Below, in pieces: positions 23,639 through 32,741 of a DNA stretch of 64,000 nucleotides. The notes under the pieces were generated by a model. That model searched no databases and was not told where the DNA came from. It worked only from the letters and a program-made list of their open reading frames with translations. Where the stretch lies: assembly GCA_036259875.1 (NCBI GenBank), contig DATAAZ010000026.1:1-64000 (forward strand), given 5' to 3'. Each line of letters begins with the position of its first letter. Position 1 is the stretch's first letter. This DNA is from DATAAZ01 sp036259875. GTDB taxonomy: Bacteria > Actinomycetota > Thermoleophilia > Gaiellales > Gaiellaceae. The translations under genes were made by a program, and so were the position numbers.

Positions 23639-24629
23639 CATCCGCCCGCTCGTCCGGGACGAGCTCCTCCCGCCAAAGCCGGCCGTGCGGCGTCATCTGA
23701 TCTCGATCGCCGACCTGACGCGCGCGGACGTCGAGCGGCTGCTCGGGCTCGCCCGGACGTTCGCGCGCTCGCTCGAGCGCGACGTGAAGAAGCTCCCGAC
23801 CCTGCGCGGCCGCACCGTCGTGAACCTGTTCTGCGAGCCGTCCACCCGGACGTCGTCGAGCTTCGAGCTCGCCGCGAAGCGGCTCTCGGCCGACGTGATG
23901 TCGATCAAGGCGTCGGGCTCCGCGGTCGAGAAGGGCGAGTCGCTGAAGGACACGGCGATCACGCTCGGGTGCTACGACCCCGACGTCGTCGTCATCCGCC
24001 ACCCGGAGATCGGCGCGCCGCGGCTCGTCGCGCGCTACACGGGCGCACACGTCGTGAACGCGGGCGACGGCAAACATCAGCACCCGACGCAGGCCCTTCT
24101 CGACCTGTACACGGTGGACGACGAGCTCGGCGGAATCGAGAACCTCCATGTCGCGATCGTCGGCGACGTCCTGCACTCGCGGGTCGCGCGCTCGAACATC
24201 CAGGCGTTCGTCCTGATGGGTGCGCGCGTCACGCTCGTCGGCCCGCCGACGCTGATCCCGCGCGGGATCGAGGCGATGGGCTGCGACGTCGCGCACTCGC
24301 TCGACGCGATCCGGGCCGCCGACGTCGTCTACGTGCTCCGCATGCAGCGCGAGCGGATGCTCGCCGGCGAGAACTACGTTCCGACGCTGCGCGAGTACAC
24401 AGCGCGATGGGGAGTGACGACGGAGCGCGTCCGGCCGGGCCAGAAGATCATGCACCCGGGCCCCATGAACCGCGGGGTCGAGCTCGACGGTGCCGTCGCC
24501 GAGGCGGCCGACGCCCTCATCGAGAGGCAGGTGCGAAGCGGGCTCGCCGTCCGGATGGCCGTTCTCTACGACCTCCTGACGCACGGCCCGGTCGGCGTCC
24601 AGGTTGCCGACGCGCAGGAGGTGGCGTGA
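23631..24629 (+). CDS. pyrB: Aspartate carbamoyltransferase catalytic subunit
   Basis: A 332-residue enzyme making carbamoyl-aspartate from carbamoyl phosphate and aspartate, the second step of UMP synthesis. The carbamoyl-phosphate loop is FCEPSTRTSSSFELAAKRL near residue 68. Next come VIRHPEIGAP and the motif GDGKHQHPTQALLDLYT near 145, and the aspartate loop MQRERM with HPGPMNRGVEL near the C-terminus. There is no pyrI regulatory subunit, as usual outside enterics. The ATG lies inside the pyrR end; a standard operon overlap. The stop TGA shares its A with the ATG of pyrC. Confidence 0.95.
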   Translation: MADIRPLVRDELLPPKPAVRRHLISIADLTRADVERLLGLARTFARSLERDVKKLPTLRGRTVVNLFCEPSTRTSSSFELAAKRLSADVMSIKASGSAVEKGESLKDTAITLGCYDPDVVVIRHPEIGAPRLVARYTGAHVVNAGDGKHQHPTQALLDLYTVDDELGGIENLHVAIVGDVLHSRVARSNIQAFVLMGARVTLVGPPTLIPRGIEAMGCDVAHSLDAIRAADVVYVLRMQRERMLAGENYVPTLREYTARWGVTTERVRPGQKIMHPGPMNRGVELDGAVAEAADALIERQVRSGLAVRMAVLYDLLTHGPVGVQVADAQEVA

Positions 24630-25930
24630 TGCTCTTCGGGCGAAACGGGAGGAAGGACGAGCTCGTCGTCCGAGGCGCCCGCGTCGTCGATCCGGGCGAG
24701 GGAATCGACTCCCGCTTGGACGTCCGCGTCGATCGCGGCGTCGTCGCGGCGCTCGGGACGGACCTGGATACGAACCGCCACCGCGTCGTGGACGGGGAAG
24801 GGCTTGTCCTCGCGCCGGCGTTCGTCGACCCGCACGTTCACCTCCGCACGCCCGGCCGCGAGGACGAGGAGGACATCGCCTCCGGCACTCGCGCGGGCGC
24901 GGCGGGCGGGTACTGCGCGCTACTGGCGATGCCGAACACCGATCCCGTCGTCGATTCCGCCTCGGTTCTCGGGGCGCTTGCCGACCGCGCGCGCTCGGAG
25001 GCGGAGATCCCGGTCGGGTTCCTCGGCGCGATTACGAAAGGGGAGGAGGGTGGTGAGCTGACCGAGATGGTGACGCTCGCCGAGGCGGGTGCGGCCGGCT
25101 TCACGGACGACGGGAGGCCGGTCGAGGCTGCGGGGCTTCTCCGTCGCGCGCTCCAGTACAGCTCAGCGGCGGGCAGGCCGCTCGCGCTCCACTGCGAGGA
25201 GCCGACGCTCTCGCGAGGCGGCTGCGTCCACGAGGGGGCGGCGTCAGCGGAGCTCGGCTTCGGCGGCTACCCGTCGGTCGCGGAGAGCGCCATGGTCGCG
25301 CGCGACCTCGCGCTCGCGCGCTACGAGGAGCGGCCGGTGCACCTCCTCCATCTTTCCGCGCGCGAGTCGGTGGAAGCGCTCCGCGCGGCGCACGCCGACG
25401 CGGTCGCCGCGACGGCCGAGGTGACGCCGCACCACCTGTGCCTGACGGACGAGGCGGTGCGCTCGCTCGACCCGAACGTGAAGATGAACCCGCCGCTTCG
25501 CTCCGCGAACGACCGACGAGCACTCGTCGAAGCGCTCCACGACGGCACGATCGCCGCCGTCGCGACCGACCACGCCCCGCACGCGCGCCACGAAAAAGAG
25601 GTGCCGTTCGAGGCAGCACCCTTCGGCGTCATCGGCCTCGAGACCGCGTTCTCGGCGCTCTACACGCGCCTCGTCGAGCCGGGTGTCCTCTCGCTCGCCA
25701 CGCTCCTCGAGCGGATGAGCGCCGGGCCGGCGCGGGTCTACGGCCTCGAGCCGCCGCGAATCGCGCCCGGCGCAGAGGCGAACCTCGTCCTGCTCGATCT
25801 GAACGCGCCGTGGCGGGTGGACGAGTCGAGCTTCCGCTCGAAATCGGCGAACTCGTGGCTCCTCGGGCGGACACTGCGCGGAAAGGTGCTGATGACGGTC
25901 GCGGCCGGCCGCGTGGCGTACGAAGGATGA
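24629..25930 (+). CDS. pyrC: Dihydroorotase
   Basis: A 433-residue class I dihydroorotase closing carbamoyl-aspartate to dihydroorotate. Metal motifs: DPHVHLRTPGREDEED at residue about 68 (HxH), AITKGEEGGEL (a lysine in the carbamylated-lysine region; exact assignment uncertain), HCEEPTLS near 190, HLLHLSARESVE near 240, and TDHAPHARHEKEV near 312, which carries the catalytic aspartate. It overlaps pyrB by one base and carA by 4 bases (ATGA). It is the usual length for the actinobacterial enzyme. Confidence 0.95.
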   Translation: MLFGRNGRKDELVVRGARVVDPGEGIDSRLDVRVDRGVVAALGTDLDTNRHRVVDGEGLVLAPAFVDPHVHLRTPGREDEEDIASGTRAGAAGGYCALLAMPNTDPVVDSASVLGALADRARSEAEIPVGFLGAITKGEEGGELTEMVTLAEAGAAGFTDDGRPVEAAGLLRRALQYSSAAGRPLALHCEEPTLSRGGCVHEGAASAELGFGGYPSVAESAMVARDLALARYEERPVHLLHLSARESVEALRAAHADAVAATAEVTPHHLCLTDEAVRSLDPNVKMNPPLRSANDRRALVEALHDGTIAAVATDHAPHARHEKEVPFEAAPFGVIGLETAFSALYTRLVEPGVLSLATLLERMSAGPARVYGLEPPRIAPGAEANLVLLDLNAPWRVDESSFRSKSANSWLLGRTLRGKVLMTVAAGRVAYEG

Positions 25931-26967
25931 GCTTCCTCGTTCTCGAGGACGGAGCGGTGTTCGGCGGCCGGTCGGTCGGCGCCGACGGGATCGCGTTCGG
26001 CGAGGCGGTATTCACGACGGCGATGTCCGGCTACCAGGAGATCGTCACCGACCCGAGCTACGCCGAGCAAATCGTCTGCTTCACGGCGCCGATGGTGGGG
26101 AACTACGGCGTCGCGCCGGCCCGCTCGGAATCGGACCGCCCGCACGCCCGCGCCGTCGTCATGCGGCGCGCAGGCGGGGAGGCGTGGACGCACTGGCTCT
26201 CCGTTCGCGGCGTCGTCGCGCTCGAGGACATGGACACGCGCTCGCTCGTCCTGCGGCTCCGCGAGCACGGCGCCATGCGCGCCGCTGCGGTCGCCGGCGA
26301 GGCTTCCGTCGAGCGCGTCCTTGCCGAGGTGCGCGCACAGCCGCCGATGGCCGGACGCGGGCTCGTCGCCGGCGTCTCGCCCGCGGAGCCGTACACGCTT
26401 GGCCGCGGGCGGGCGCGGATCGCGATCCTCGACTACGGCTGCAAGCGCTCGATCGTCGGGCGTCTCCTCGCCGCGGGCGCCTCCGTCCGCGTCTTCCCGC
26501 ACGCGACGCGGGCGCGGGCGGTTCTCGCGGAGGCGCCCGACGGAGTCGTGCTCTCGAACGGGCCGGGTGATCCCGCCGCCCTAGCGGACGAGGTCGCGAC
26601 GGTCCGCGAGCTCCTCGGCCGCGTGCCGATCTTCGGGATCTGCCTCGGCCACCAGCTCCTCGCCCGGGCGGCCGGCTACCACACGTTCAAGCTCCGGTTC
26701 GGCCACCGCGGCGCGAACCACCCGGTGCTCGAGCTCGCGACCGGACGCGTGCTCGTCACCGCGCAGAACCACGGCTTCGCCGTCGAGGGCCATGGCCCCG
26801 AGGTGACCCACGTCTCGCTCTACGACGGGACGGTCGAGGGGCTCTCCCTCCCCGACCTCGGCGCACGCTCCGTCCAGTTCCACCCCGAGGCGAGCCCGGG
26901 GCCGCACGACGCGCGGTTCCTGCTCTCCGAGTGGGTCGCCGACCTCGGGTATGCCGCGGCGGCCTGA
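25927..26967 (+). CDS. carA: Carbamoyl-phosphate synthase small (glutaminase) subunit
   Basis: A 346-residue class I glutamine amidotransferase supplying ammonia to CarB. The N-terminal domain starts FLVLEDGAVFGGRSVGADG and contains TAMSGYQEIVTDPSYAEQIV. The catalytic triad is the Cys in FGICLGHQLLARA (about residue 240) and the His/Glu in QFHPEASPGPHD (about 320). It is slightly shorter than the usual 370-380 residues, because the linker regions are compact. ATGA overlap with pyrC, and a 17-base overlap with carB. Confidence 0.95.
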   Translation: MSFLVLEDGAVFGGRSVGADGIAFGEAVFTTAMSGYQEIVTDPSYAEQIVCFTAPMVGNYGVAPARSESDRPHARAVVMRRAGGEAWTHWLSVRGVVALEDMDTRSLVLRLREHGAMRAAAVAGEASVERVLAEVRAQPPMAGRGLVAGVSPAEPYTLGRGRARIAILDYGCKRSIVGRLLAAGASVRVFPHATRARAVLAEAPDGVVLSNGPGDPAALADEVATVRELLGRVPIFGICLGHQLLARAAGYHTFKLRFGHRGANHPVLELATGRVLVTAQNHGFAVEGHGPEVTHVSLYDGTVEGLSLPDLGARSVQFHPEASPGPHDARFLLSEWVADLGYAAAA

Positions 26968-29900
26968 TCTCCACTCGGTCTGCGTGATCGGCTCCGGGCC
27001 GATCGTGATCGGGCAGGCCTGCGAATTCGACTACGCGGGGTCGCAGGCGCTCAAGGTCCTCCGCGCCGAGGGCTTTCAGACGATCGTCGTCAATTCGAAC
27101 CCGGCGACGATCATGACTGACCCCGGGTTCGCCGACCGCACGTACCTCGAGCCGCTCGACGCCGAGGGCGTCGCCGCCGTCCTCGCCCGCGAGCGCCCCG
27201 ACGCGCTCCTGCCGACGCTCGGCGGCCAGACGGCGCTCAACGCGGCGGCGCAGCTCGCCGGGGACGGCGTCCTCGCCGAGCTCGGCGTCGAGCTGATCGG
27301 CGCGGGCATCGAGGCGATCCGGCGCGCCGAGGACCGCGAGCGCTTCCGCGAGACCGTGCAGCGCGCGGGCTTGCGCGTCCCGGCGTCGCGGATCGTGACC
27401 TCGGCCGTGGATGTCCCGGCGGGGCTCGCGTTCCCGGTCGTCCTCCGACCCGCGTTCACGCTCGGCGGGCACGGCGGCGGGATCGCCCACGACGCGGCCG
27501 AGCTCGCGCGGAAGCTCGCCGCCGGCCTCGCCGAGAGCCCTGTCGGCCAGGTGCTCGTCGAGGAGTGCCTGGCGGGGTGGGACGAGTTCGAGCTCGAGGT
27601 GATGCGCGACGCGAACGACAACGTCGTCGTCGTCTGCTCGATCGAGAACCTCGATCCGATGGGCGTCCACACGGGTGACTCGGTCACCGTCGCGCCCCAG
27701 ATGACGCTTCCCGACGAGGCCTACCAGGAGCTGCGCGAGGCGGCCGCGGCGGTGATCCGGGCGGTCGGCGTCGAGACGGGCGGCTCGAACATCCAGTTCG
27801 CGCGTGAGCGCGAGACCGGTGAGGTCCGTGTGATCGAGATGAACCCGCGCGTCTCGCGCTCGTCCGCGCTCGCGTCGAAGGCGACCGGCTACCCGATCGC
27901 GAAGGTCGCGGCGAAGCTCGCCGTCGGGTACACGCTCGACGAGATCCCGAACGACTTGACGGGGACGACTCCCGCGAGCTTCGAGCCGACGCTCGACTAC
28001 GTCGTCGTCAAGTTCCCGCGCTTCGCCTTCGACAAGTTCCCCGGCGCGGACGACTCACTGGGCACGCAGATGAAGTCGGTCGGCGAGGCGATGGGGATCG
28101 GGCGCACGTTCACGGAGGCCTTCCTGAAGGCGATGCGCTCACGTGATCTCGCCGCCGAGTCGGCGACTCCGTGGCCACGGCTCGGCGGCGTGCCTGCCGG
28201 GGTGCACCCGTGGTTCTTGCAGGAGATCGAGCGCGTCGTGGACGAGCTCGATCGCGTCGGCTCGCTCGACGACCTCGTGGCCGACGATTGGCTTCGGTTG
28301 AAGAGGCTCGGGATCTCCGACGCGGAGATCGCGATCCGGTGCGGCGTCGACGAGGAACGGGCGAGGGCGAGACGGCTCGCTTGGGGGGTGCGGCCTGCCT
28401 ACCGGCGGGTCGACTCGTGCGCGGCCGAGGTGGAGGCAACCTCCAACTACCTCTACTCGACGTGGGGTGAGGCGGGCGATTGCGTCCCGCGCGGCGAGCG
28501 CTCCGTCGTCATCCTCGGCGCGGGGCCGAACCGGATCGGCCAGGGGATCGAGTTCGACTACTGCTGCGTGCACGCCGCCGGGAGCTTCCGCGCGCTCGGG
28601 TTTGAGGCGGTGATGGTGAACTGCAATCCGGAGACGGTTTCGACCGACTACGACACCTCCGACCGTCTCTACTTCGAGCCCCTCGACGCGGAGGCGGTCC
28701 TCGAGATCTGCGCGCGCGAGCGACCGGTCGGCGTCGCGGTCCAGTTCGGTGGCCAGTCGCCGCTCAAGATCGCCCGCGATCTCGAGGCGAACGGCGTCCG
28801 CATCCTCGGGACGCCGTTCGACGCCGTCGATCTCGCCGAGGACCGGGCGCGGTTCGCGAGGCTCTGCGACCGGCTCGAGGTCGCGGTCCCCGCGTGGGGA
28901 ACGGCGACCGGCCCGGACGAGGCCGTGGCGGCTGCGGAGCGGATCGGCTATCCCGTGCTCGTGCGGCCGTCCTACGTCCTGGGCGGCCGGCGAATGCGAG
29001 TGTGCTACCGGCCGGCCGACATCGAGGCGGCCGTCGGCCCGGGCGACCGCGTGCTCGTCGACCGCTTCCTCGAGGGCGCGCTCGAGCTGGACGTCGACGC
29101 GCTCTGCGACGGCTCGGAGACGTACGTCGCAGCCGTCATGCAGCACGTCGAGGAGGCGGGCGTGCACTCGGGCGACTCGTCGTGCGTCCTTCCCGCCGTC
29201 TCGCTCGACGAGGATACGCGCCGCGCCGTGCGCGATCTCGTTCGCCGCCTTGCGCCGGCGCTCGGCGTCGTCGGCCTCGTGAACGTCCAGCTCGCGCTCG
29301 TCGACGGTAAGCCCGTCGTCCTGGAGGCGAACCCGCGGGCCTCCCGCACGGTGCCCTTCGCGAGCAAGGCGACCGGCGTCAACCTCGTCGGCGCGGCCTG
29401 CCGGCTGATGGCGGGAACCTCCCTGGCGTCGCTCGCGCTGCCGCCGGAGGACGCGGCCGGCGAGGTGAGCGTGAAGGCGGCGGTGTTTCCGTTTGCGCGC
29501 TTCCCGGGCGCCGATCCCGTCCTCGGGCCCGAGATGCGGTCGACCGGCGAGGTGATGGCGAGCGCGGCGGACTTCGCGACCGCGTTCGCGAAGGCCGAGC
29601 GCGCCGCCGGGCGGCCGCTCCCGAGCGAGGGGAGCGCGTTCCTCTCGGTACGTGACACGGACAAGAGCGTCGCGTGCGCGCTCGCGCGCCGGCTCGCGGA
29701 GCTCGGCTTTCGGCTCTTCGCGACGACCGGAACCGCGGTGGCGCTTTCGCAGGCCGGCGTCGCCGTGACGCGTGTTCGCAAAGTCTCCGAGGCCGGCGAC
29801 GGACCGACCGTGGTCGACCTCGTGCGCCGCGGTCGCTGCGATTTCGTCGTCAACACGCCGGCCGGGGGCCGGTCTCGTTCCGACGGCTACCGGATCCGCG

Positions 29901-30034
29901 AGGCGGCGCTCGTCGCTCGTGTGCCCTGCGTCACGACGATGGCGGGCGCGGCCGCGGCCGTGGAGGCGATCGCCGGCGCCCGCCGCGAGGCGGCTCTCTC
30001 GCTCCAGGAGCGCGTTGCGGCGGGAAGCGCGTAG
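26951..30034 (+). CDS. carB: Carbamoyl-phosphate synthase large subunit
   Basis: A 1027-residue two-ATP-grasp enzyme making carbamoyl phosphate from bicarbonate, glutamine-derived ammonia and two ATP. The N-half starts VCVIGSGPIVIGQACEFDYA and has MNPRVSRSSALASKATGYPI near residue 297. The second half repeats this as VVILGAGPNRIGQGIEFDYC near 518 and LEANPRASRTVPFASKATGV near 793. The C-terminal MGS-like allosteric domain (SVRDTDKSVACALARRL to the end) is present. It is a little short compared with the usual 1060-1100 residues. The start overlaps carA; the pyrK TTG start lies inside its end. Confidence 0.96.
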   Translation: MPRRPDLHSVCVIGSGPIVIGQACEFDYAGSQALKVLRAEGFQTIVVNSNPATIMTDPGFADRTYLEPLDAEGVAAVLARERPDALLPTLGGQTALNAAAQLAGDGVLAELGVELIGAGIEAIRRAEDRERFRETVQRAGLRVPASRIVTSAVDVPAGLAFPVVLRPAFTLGGHGGGIAHDAAELARKLAAGLAESPVGQVLVEECLAGWDEFELEVMRDANDNVVVVCSIENLDPMGVHTGDSVTVAPQMTLPDEAYQELREAAAAVIRAVGVETGGSNIQFARERETGEVRVIEMNPRVSRSSALASKATGYPIAKVAAKLAVGYTLDEIPNDLTGTTPASFEPTLDYVVVKFPRFAFDKFPGADDSLGTQMKSVGEAMGIGRTFTEAFLKAMRSRDLAAESATPWPRLGGVPAGVHPWFLQEIERVVDELDRVGSLDDLVADDWLRLKRLGISDAEIAIRCGVDEERARARRLAWGVRPAYRRVDSCAAEVEATSNYLYSTWGEAGDCVPRGERSVVILGAGPNRIGQGIEFDYCCVHAAGSFRALGFEAVMVNCNPETVSTDYDTSDRLYFEPLDAEAVLEICARERPVGVAVQFGGQSPLKIARDLEANGVRILGTPFDAVDLAEDRARFARLCDRLEVAVPAWGTATGPDEAVAAAERIGYPVLVRPSYVLGGRRMRVCYRPADIEAAVGPGDRVLVDRFLEGALELDVDALCDGSETYVAAVMQHVEEAGVHSGDSSCVLPAVSLDEDTRRAVRDLVRRLAPALGVVGLVNVQLALVDGKPVVLEANPRASRTVPFASKATGVNLVGAACRLMAGTSLASLALPPEDAAGEVSVKAAVFPFARFPGADPVLGPEMRSTGEVMASAADFATAFAKAERAAGRPLPSEGSAFLSVRDTDKSVACALARRLAELGFRLFATTGTAVALSQAGVAVTRVRKVSEAGDGPTVVDLVRRGRCDFVVNTPAGGRSRSDGYRIREAALVARVPCVTTMAGAAAAVEAIAGARREAALSLQERVAAGSA

Positions 30035-30704
30035 CGTCGTCGCGGTCGAGCCGCTCGGACCCTACGCGCTCGTCCGGGTGGCGCGCGGCGGGCTCGACCC
30101 CGGCACGCCGGGCCAGTTCTTCATGCTCTCGCCGCCCGGCCGCGTTCTCGCGCGGCCGATGAGCGTCTGCCTCGCGCCGCCCGGTGAGCTCTGGTTCCTC
30201 GTCAACCCCGTCGGCTCGGGAACCCGCGTCCTCGCGCGTCTCGCAGTGGGCGACCGGATCGACGTCTTCGGGCCGCTGGGGAATGGATTCCGCCTCGATG
30301 TGCGAAGGCCGCTGCTCGTCGGCGGCGGAATCGGCGTCGCGCCGTTTCCCTTCCTGTCCGAACGGCTGGGTCGGCCGCCGGCGCTGCTCGGGTTCCGGAG
30401 CGCCCGGCACGCCGAGGCGGCCGCGCTCGTGCCGAACGCCGAGGTCGTCGTCGAGCCGACGTTCGTGACGCAGCAGCTGACGCCCGGGCACGACGTGCTC
30501 GCGTGTGGGCCCGAGCCGATGCTGCGCGCCGTAGGCGAGCGCGCGCCGGCCGCCCAGCTCGCGTGGGAGGCGCCGATGGCGTGCGGGTACGGCGCGTGCT
30601 ACGGGTGCGCAGTCGAGATCCGCGGCGAGCTCCGTCGTCTCTGCGTCGACGGACCCGTCCTGCGGGCGGACGAGGTCGTGGGCGCGGCCCGGGAGGCAGC
30701 GTGA
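30015..30704 (+). CDS. pyrK: Dihydroorotate dehydrogenase electron-transfer subunit (FAD, 2Fe-2S)
   Basis: A 229-residue PyrK that passes electrons from dihydroorotate dehydrogenase to NAD+. It has an FAD-binding beta-barrel (PGQFFMLSPPGRVLARPMSV with the RPxS motif), an NAD-binding part (LLVGGGIGVAPFPFLSERL near residue 97) and C-terminal 2Fe-2S ligands ACGYGACYGC ... LCVDGPV near 195. No ATG or GTG suits the start; TTG 30015 with GGAG 5 bases upstream fits best and overlaps carB by 20 bases. Its presence shows a class 1B, NAD-linked PyrD. Confidence 0.92.
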   Translation: MRREARSVVAVEPLGPYALVRVARGGLDPGTPGQFFMLSPPGRVLARPMSVCLAPPGELWFLVNPVGSGTRVLARLAVGDRIDVFGPLGNGFRLDVRRPLLVGGGIGVAPFPFLSERLGRPPALLGFRSARHAEAAALVPNAEVVVEPTFVTQQLTPGHDVLACGPEPMLRAVGERAPAAQLAWEAPMACGYGACYGCAVEIRGELRRLCVDGPVLRADEVVGAAREAA

Positions 30705-31594
30705 TCCTGAACGCTTCCGGTTGCCTCGATGCCCTCGAGGCGCCCGGTGTCACTCGCACGCTGGACGCGTTCGTGACGAAGACGGTGACGCCGCTCCCGC
30801 GGCGGGGCAACGCGCCTGTCCGTATCGCCGAGGCCGACTGCGGGATGCTGAACTCGATCGGGCTCGCGAACCCCGGCATCGACGCGTTCGTGAACAGGAC
30901 GCTTCCGCAACTCGCGACCCTGGACGTCCCGGTCTGGGTTTCGGTCGGCGGGTTCACCGCGGACGACTACGCGCTTCTGTGCCGGAGGCTCGACGGGCTC
31001 CCCGATGTCGCTGCGATCGAGCTCAACGTCTCGTGCCCGAACGTCGCCTCGCCCGCGGAGGCAACCGAGGAGATCGTCGTGGCCTCGCGCGCGGCGACGA
31101 CGAAGCCTCTCTATACGAAGCTTTCGCCGGCCGTCGGCGAGATCGCCGCCGCCGCCGAGGCTGCCGCTGCGGCGGGCTCCGACGGGCTCTCGCTCATGAA
31201 CACACTCCGCGGTCTCGTCCTGGAAGCAGGCACGCTGCGGCCGGTTCTCTCCACGGCCAGTGGCGGCCTCTCGGGCCCAGCGCTCCGGCCCGTCGCGCTC
31301 GCCGCCGTCTATGCCTGCTACAGGACGACGGGACTCCCGATCGTCGGGATGGGCGGAGTCGAGACGGGCCGCCACGCCGTCGAGTTCCTCGCGGCGGGTG
31401 CGTCAGCGGTCGCGCTCGGCACGATCCTCTTCCGGGACCCGGGCGCGCCGGTTCGCGTTCGGCGCGAGCTCGAACAGGAGGCGCGGTCGCTCGGCTACGC
31501 CAACCCGGGCGCGGTTCGCGGCGCGGCGCACGATTCGACCGGTGAGTCGTTGCCTCCTTGGACAAAAAGCCCTGCAAAATTGGCACAAAGCTAG
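30701..31594 (+). CDS. pyrD: Class 1B dihydroorotate dehydrogenase, catalytic subunit
   Basis: A 297-residue FMN-dependent TIM-barrel enzyme oxidising dihydroorotate to orotate. ELNVSCPNV near residue 107 carries the class-1 motif, FVTKTVTPLPRRGN the substrate-proximal lysine, and PIVGMGGVETGRHAVEFLAA the phosphate-binding loop. The GTG start overlaps the pyrK stop as GTGA, so the two subunits are translated in a coupled way. It is the last pyr gene in the operon. pyrE and pyrF are not in the window, although pyrF often sits just here, before mihF, in actinobacteria. Confidence 0.94.
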   Translation: MILNASGCLDALEAPGVTRTLDAFVTKTVTPLPRRGNAPVRIAEADCGMLNSIGLANPGIDAFVNRTLPQLATLDVPVWVSVGGFTADDYALLCRRLDGLPDVAAIELNVSCPNVASPAEATEEIVVASRAATTKPLYTKLSPAVGEIAAAAEAAAAAGSDGLSLMNTLRGLVLEAGTLRPVLSTASGGLSGPALRPVALAAVYACYRTTGLPIVGMGGVETGRHAVEFLAAGASAVALGTILFRDPGAPVRVRRELEQEARSLGYANPGAVRGAAHDSTGESLPPWTKSPAKLAQS

Positions 31595-31597
31595 CAC

Positions 31598-31625
31598 TTG
31601 CAGGGAGCCGTCACCCTGTTAGAAT
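31598..31625 (+). promoter_or_regulatory. mihF promoter
   Basis: TTGCAG (31598-31603), a 16-base spacer and TAGAAT (31620-31625) precede the mihF ATG by 8 bases, giving a near-leaderless or leaderless transcript. It starts immediately after the pyrD stop and separates the pyr operon from the next unit. Confidence 0.6.
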
Positions 31626-31633
31626 CGCGCGCC

Positions 31634-31963
31634 ATGCAGGGCACGAGGACGCAGGTCCAGGCGCCGCTGCGCTCCCTCGATCAACGGATGGAAGCGCTTC
31701 GGCGGGCCAACGAGATCCGCGTACGGCGGGCCCAGCTCAAGAAGGACCTCAAGGCGGGGACCGTGAGGATCGAGGAGATCTTGAGCGACCCGCCGGAGTA
31801 CGTCGAGACGGCGAAGGTCATCGACATCCTCATGGCGGTGCCGAAGTTCGGTCGCGTCAAGGCTGCCCGGTTCCTCAACCAGTGCCGGATCAGCCAGTCC
31901 AAGACCGTGGGCGGCCTCTCGGAGCGCCAGCGCGCCGAGCTCGTGAGCCTGCTCCGCCGCTGA
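31634..31963 (+). CDS. mihF: Actinobacterial integration host factor mIHF
   Basis: A 109-residue nucleoid-associated protein of the mIHF family, unrelated in fold to HU/IHF and restricted to Actinobacteria. It bends DNA and supports integration, replication and gene control. The helical core RRAQLKKDLKAGTVRIEEIL and the helix-two-turn-helix IDILMAVPKFGRVKAARFL, NQCRISQSKTVGGLSERQR are intact. The length equals that of mycobacterial mIHF. ATG 31634 is chosen by the promoter position rather than an in-frame start 12 codons upstream. gmk starts across its stop codon. This gene is the clearest taxonomic marker in the window. Confidence 0.93.
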   Translation: MQGTRTQVQAPLRSLDQRMEALRRANEIRVRRAQLKKDLKAGTVRIEEILSDPPEYVETAKVIDILMAVPKFGRVKAARFLNQCRISQSKTVGGLSERQRAELVSLLRR

Positions 31964-32631
31964 AGGCGCGTCACGCCAGCGCGTCACCGCGCGCGAGAGC
32001 GCCCGAGGGGACATCCGCCGTCGACCTCGGACGCACACGGGGGAAGCTCTTCGTCATCACGGGTCCCTCCGGAGCGGGGAAGGGGACGCTGATCAGGCGG
32101 CTCGTGGAGCGGCGGCCGGACCTGGAGGTTGCCGTGTCCGCGACGACGCGGGCGAGGCGCGCGGGCGAGCGGGACGGTCGCGACTACCACTTCGTGAGCG
32201 AGGATGAATTCGTCGCGCGCGTCCGGAAGGGCGAGTTCGTCGAGCACGTCGTGTACGTCTCGGGTCACCGGTACGGGACGCTGCGCGCCGAGGTCGAGCA
32301 CATCCTGGCGGCAGGGCGGAGCTGCGTCCTCGAGCTGGAGACAGAGGGCGCCAGGCGCGTCAAGGAGCTCCTCCCGGAGAGTGTCACGGTTTTCGTCGAG
32401 CCACCGTCTTTCGCCGAGCTGGAGCGCCGCTTGCGCGAGCGCGCGACCGAGAGCGCGGGCGAGATCGACGAGCGCCTCGAGCTGGCTCGGCGCCAGATGG
32501 ACGAGCGTCACGACTTCGACCACCTCGTCGTGAACGACGACGTCGAGCGCGCCGTCCGGAAGGTCGAGGCACTGATCGACGGCGAGCTCGGCCGCCGCTC
32601 CGCGGCGCCGACAACGGCCGACAGGAGCTGA
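31960..32631 (+). CDS. gmk: Guanylate kinase, probable CTG start
   Basis: A 223-residue GMP kinase converting GMP to GDP. The P-loop is FVITGPSGAGKGTLIRRL near residue 33. Then follow the GMP-binding VSATTRARRAGERDGRDYHF, the lid EFVEHVVYVSGHRYGT, and ELETEGARRVKELLPESVTV. Between the mihF stop and the P-loop there is no ATG, GTG or TTG in frame; the nearest upstream is GTG 31882, which would add 26 residues copied from the mihF shadow. CTG 31960, overlapping the mihF stop as CTGA, is the best start. It leaves a 28-residue basic N-terminal extension before KLFVITG. Confidence 0.9.
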   Translation: MKARHASASPRARAPEGTSAVDLGRTRGKLFVITGPSGAGKGTLIRRLVERRPDLEVAVSATTRARRAGERDGRDYHFVSEDEFVARVRKGEFVEHVVYVSGHRYGTLRAEVEHILAAGRSCVLELETEGARRVKELLPESVTVFVEPPSFAELERRLRERATESAGEIDERLELARRQMDERHDFDHLVVNDDVERAVRKVEALIDGELGRRSAAPTTADRS

Positions 32632-32741
32632 GCGCGGCCCGCGGGGCGGGCCTCCCGGTCATCCAGGCAGCGCGCTTCCGGCCGCGGCGGCACGCTCGGC
32701 GCGGCCGGCGGCGCGCGGCCGCACGTCGCTACACTTGGCGG

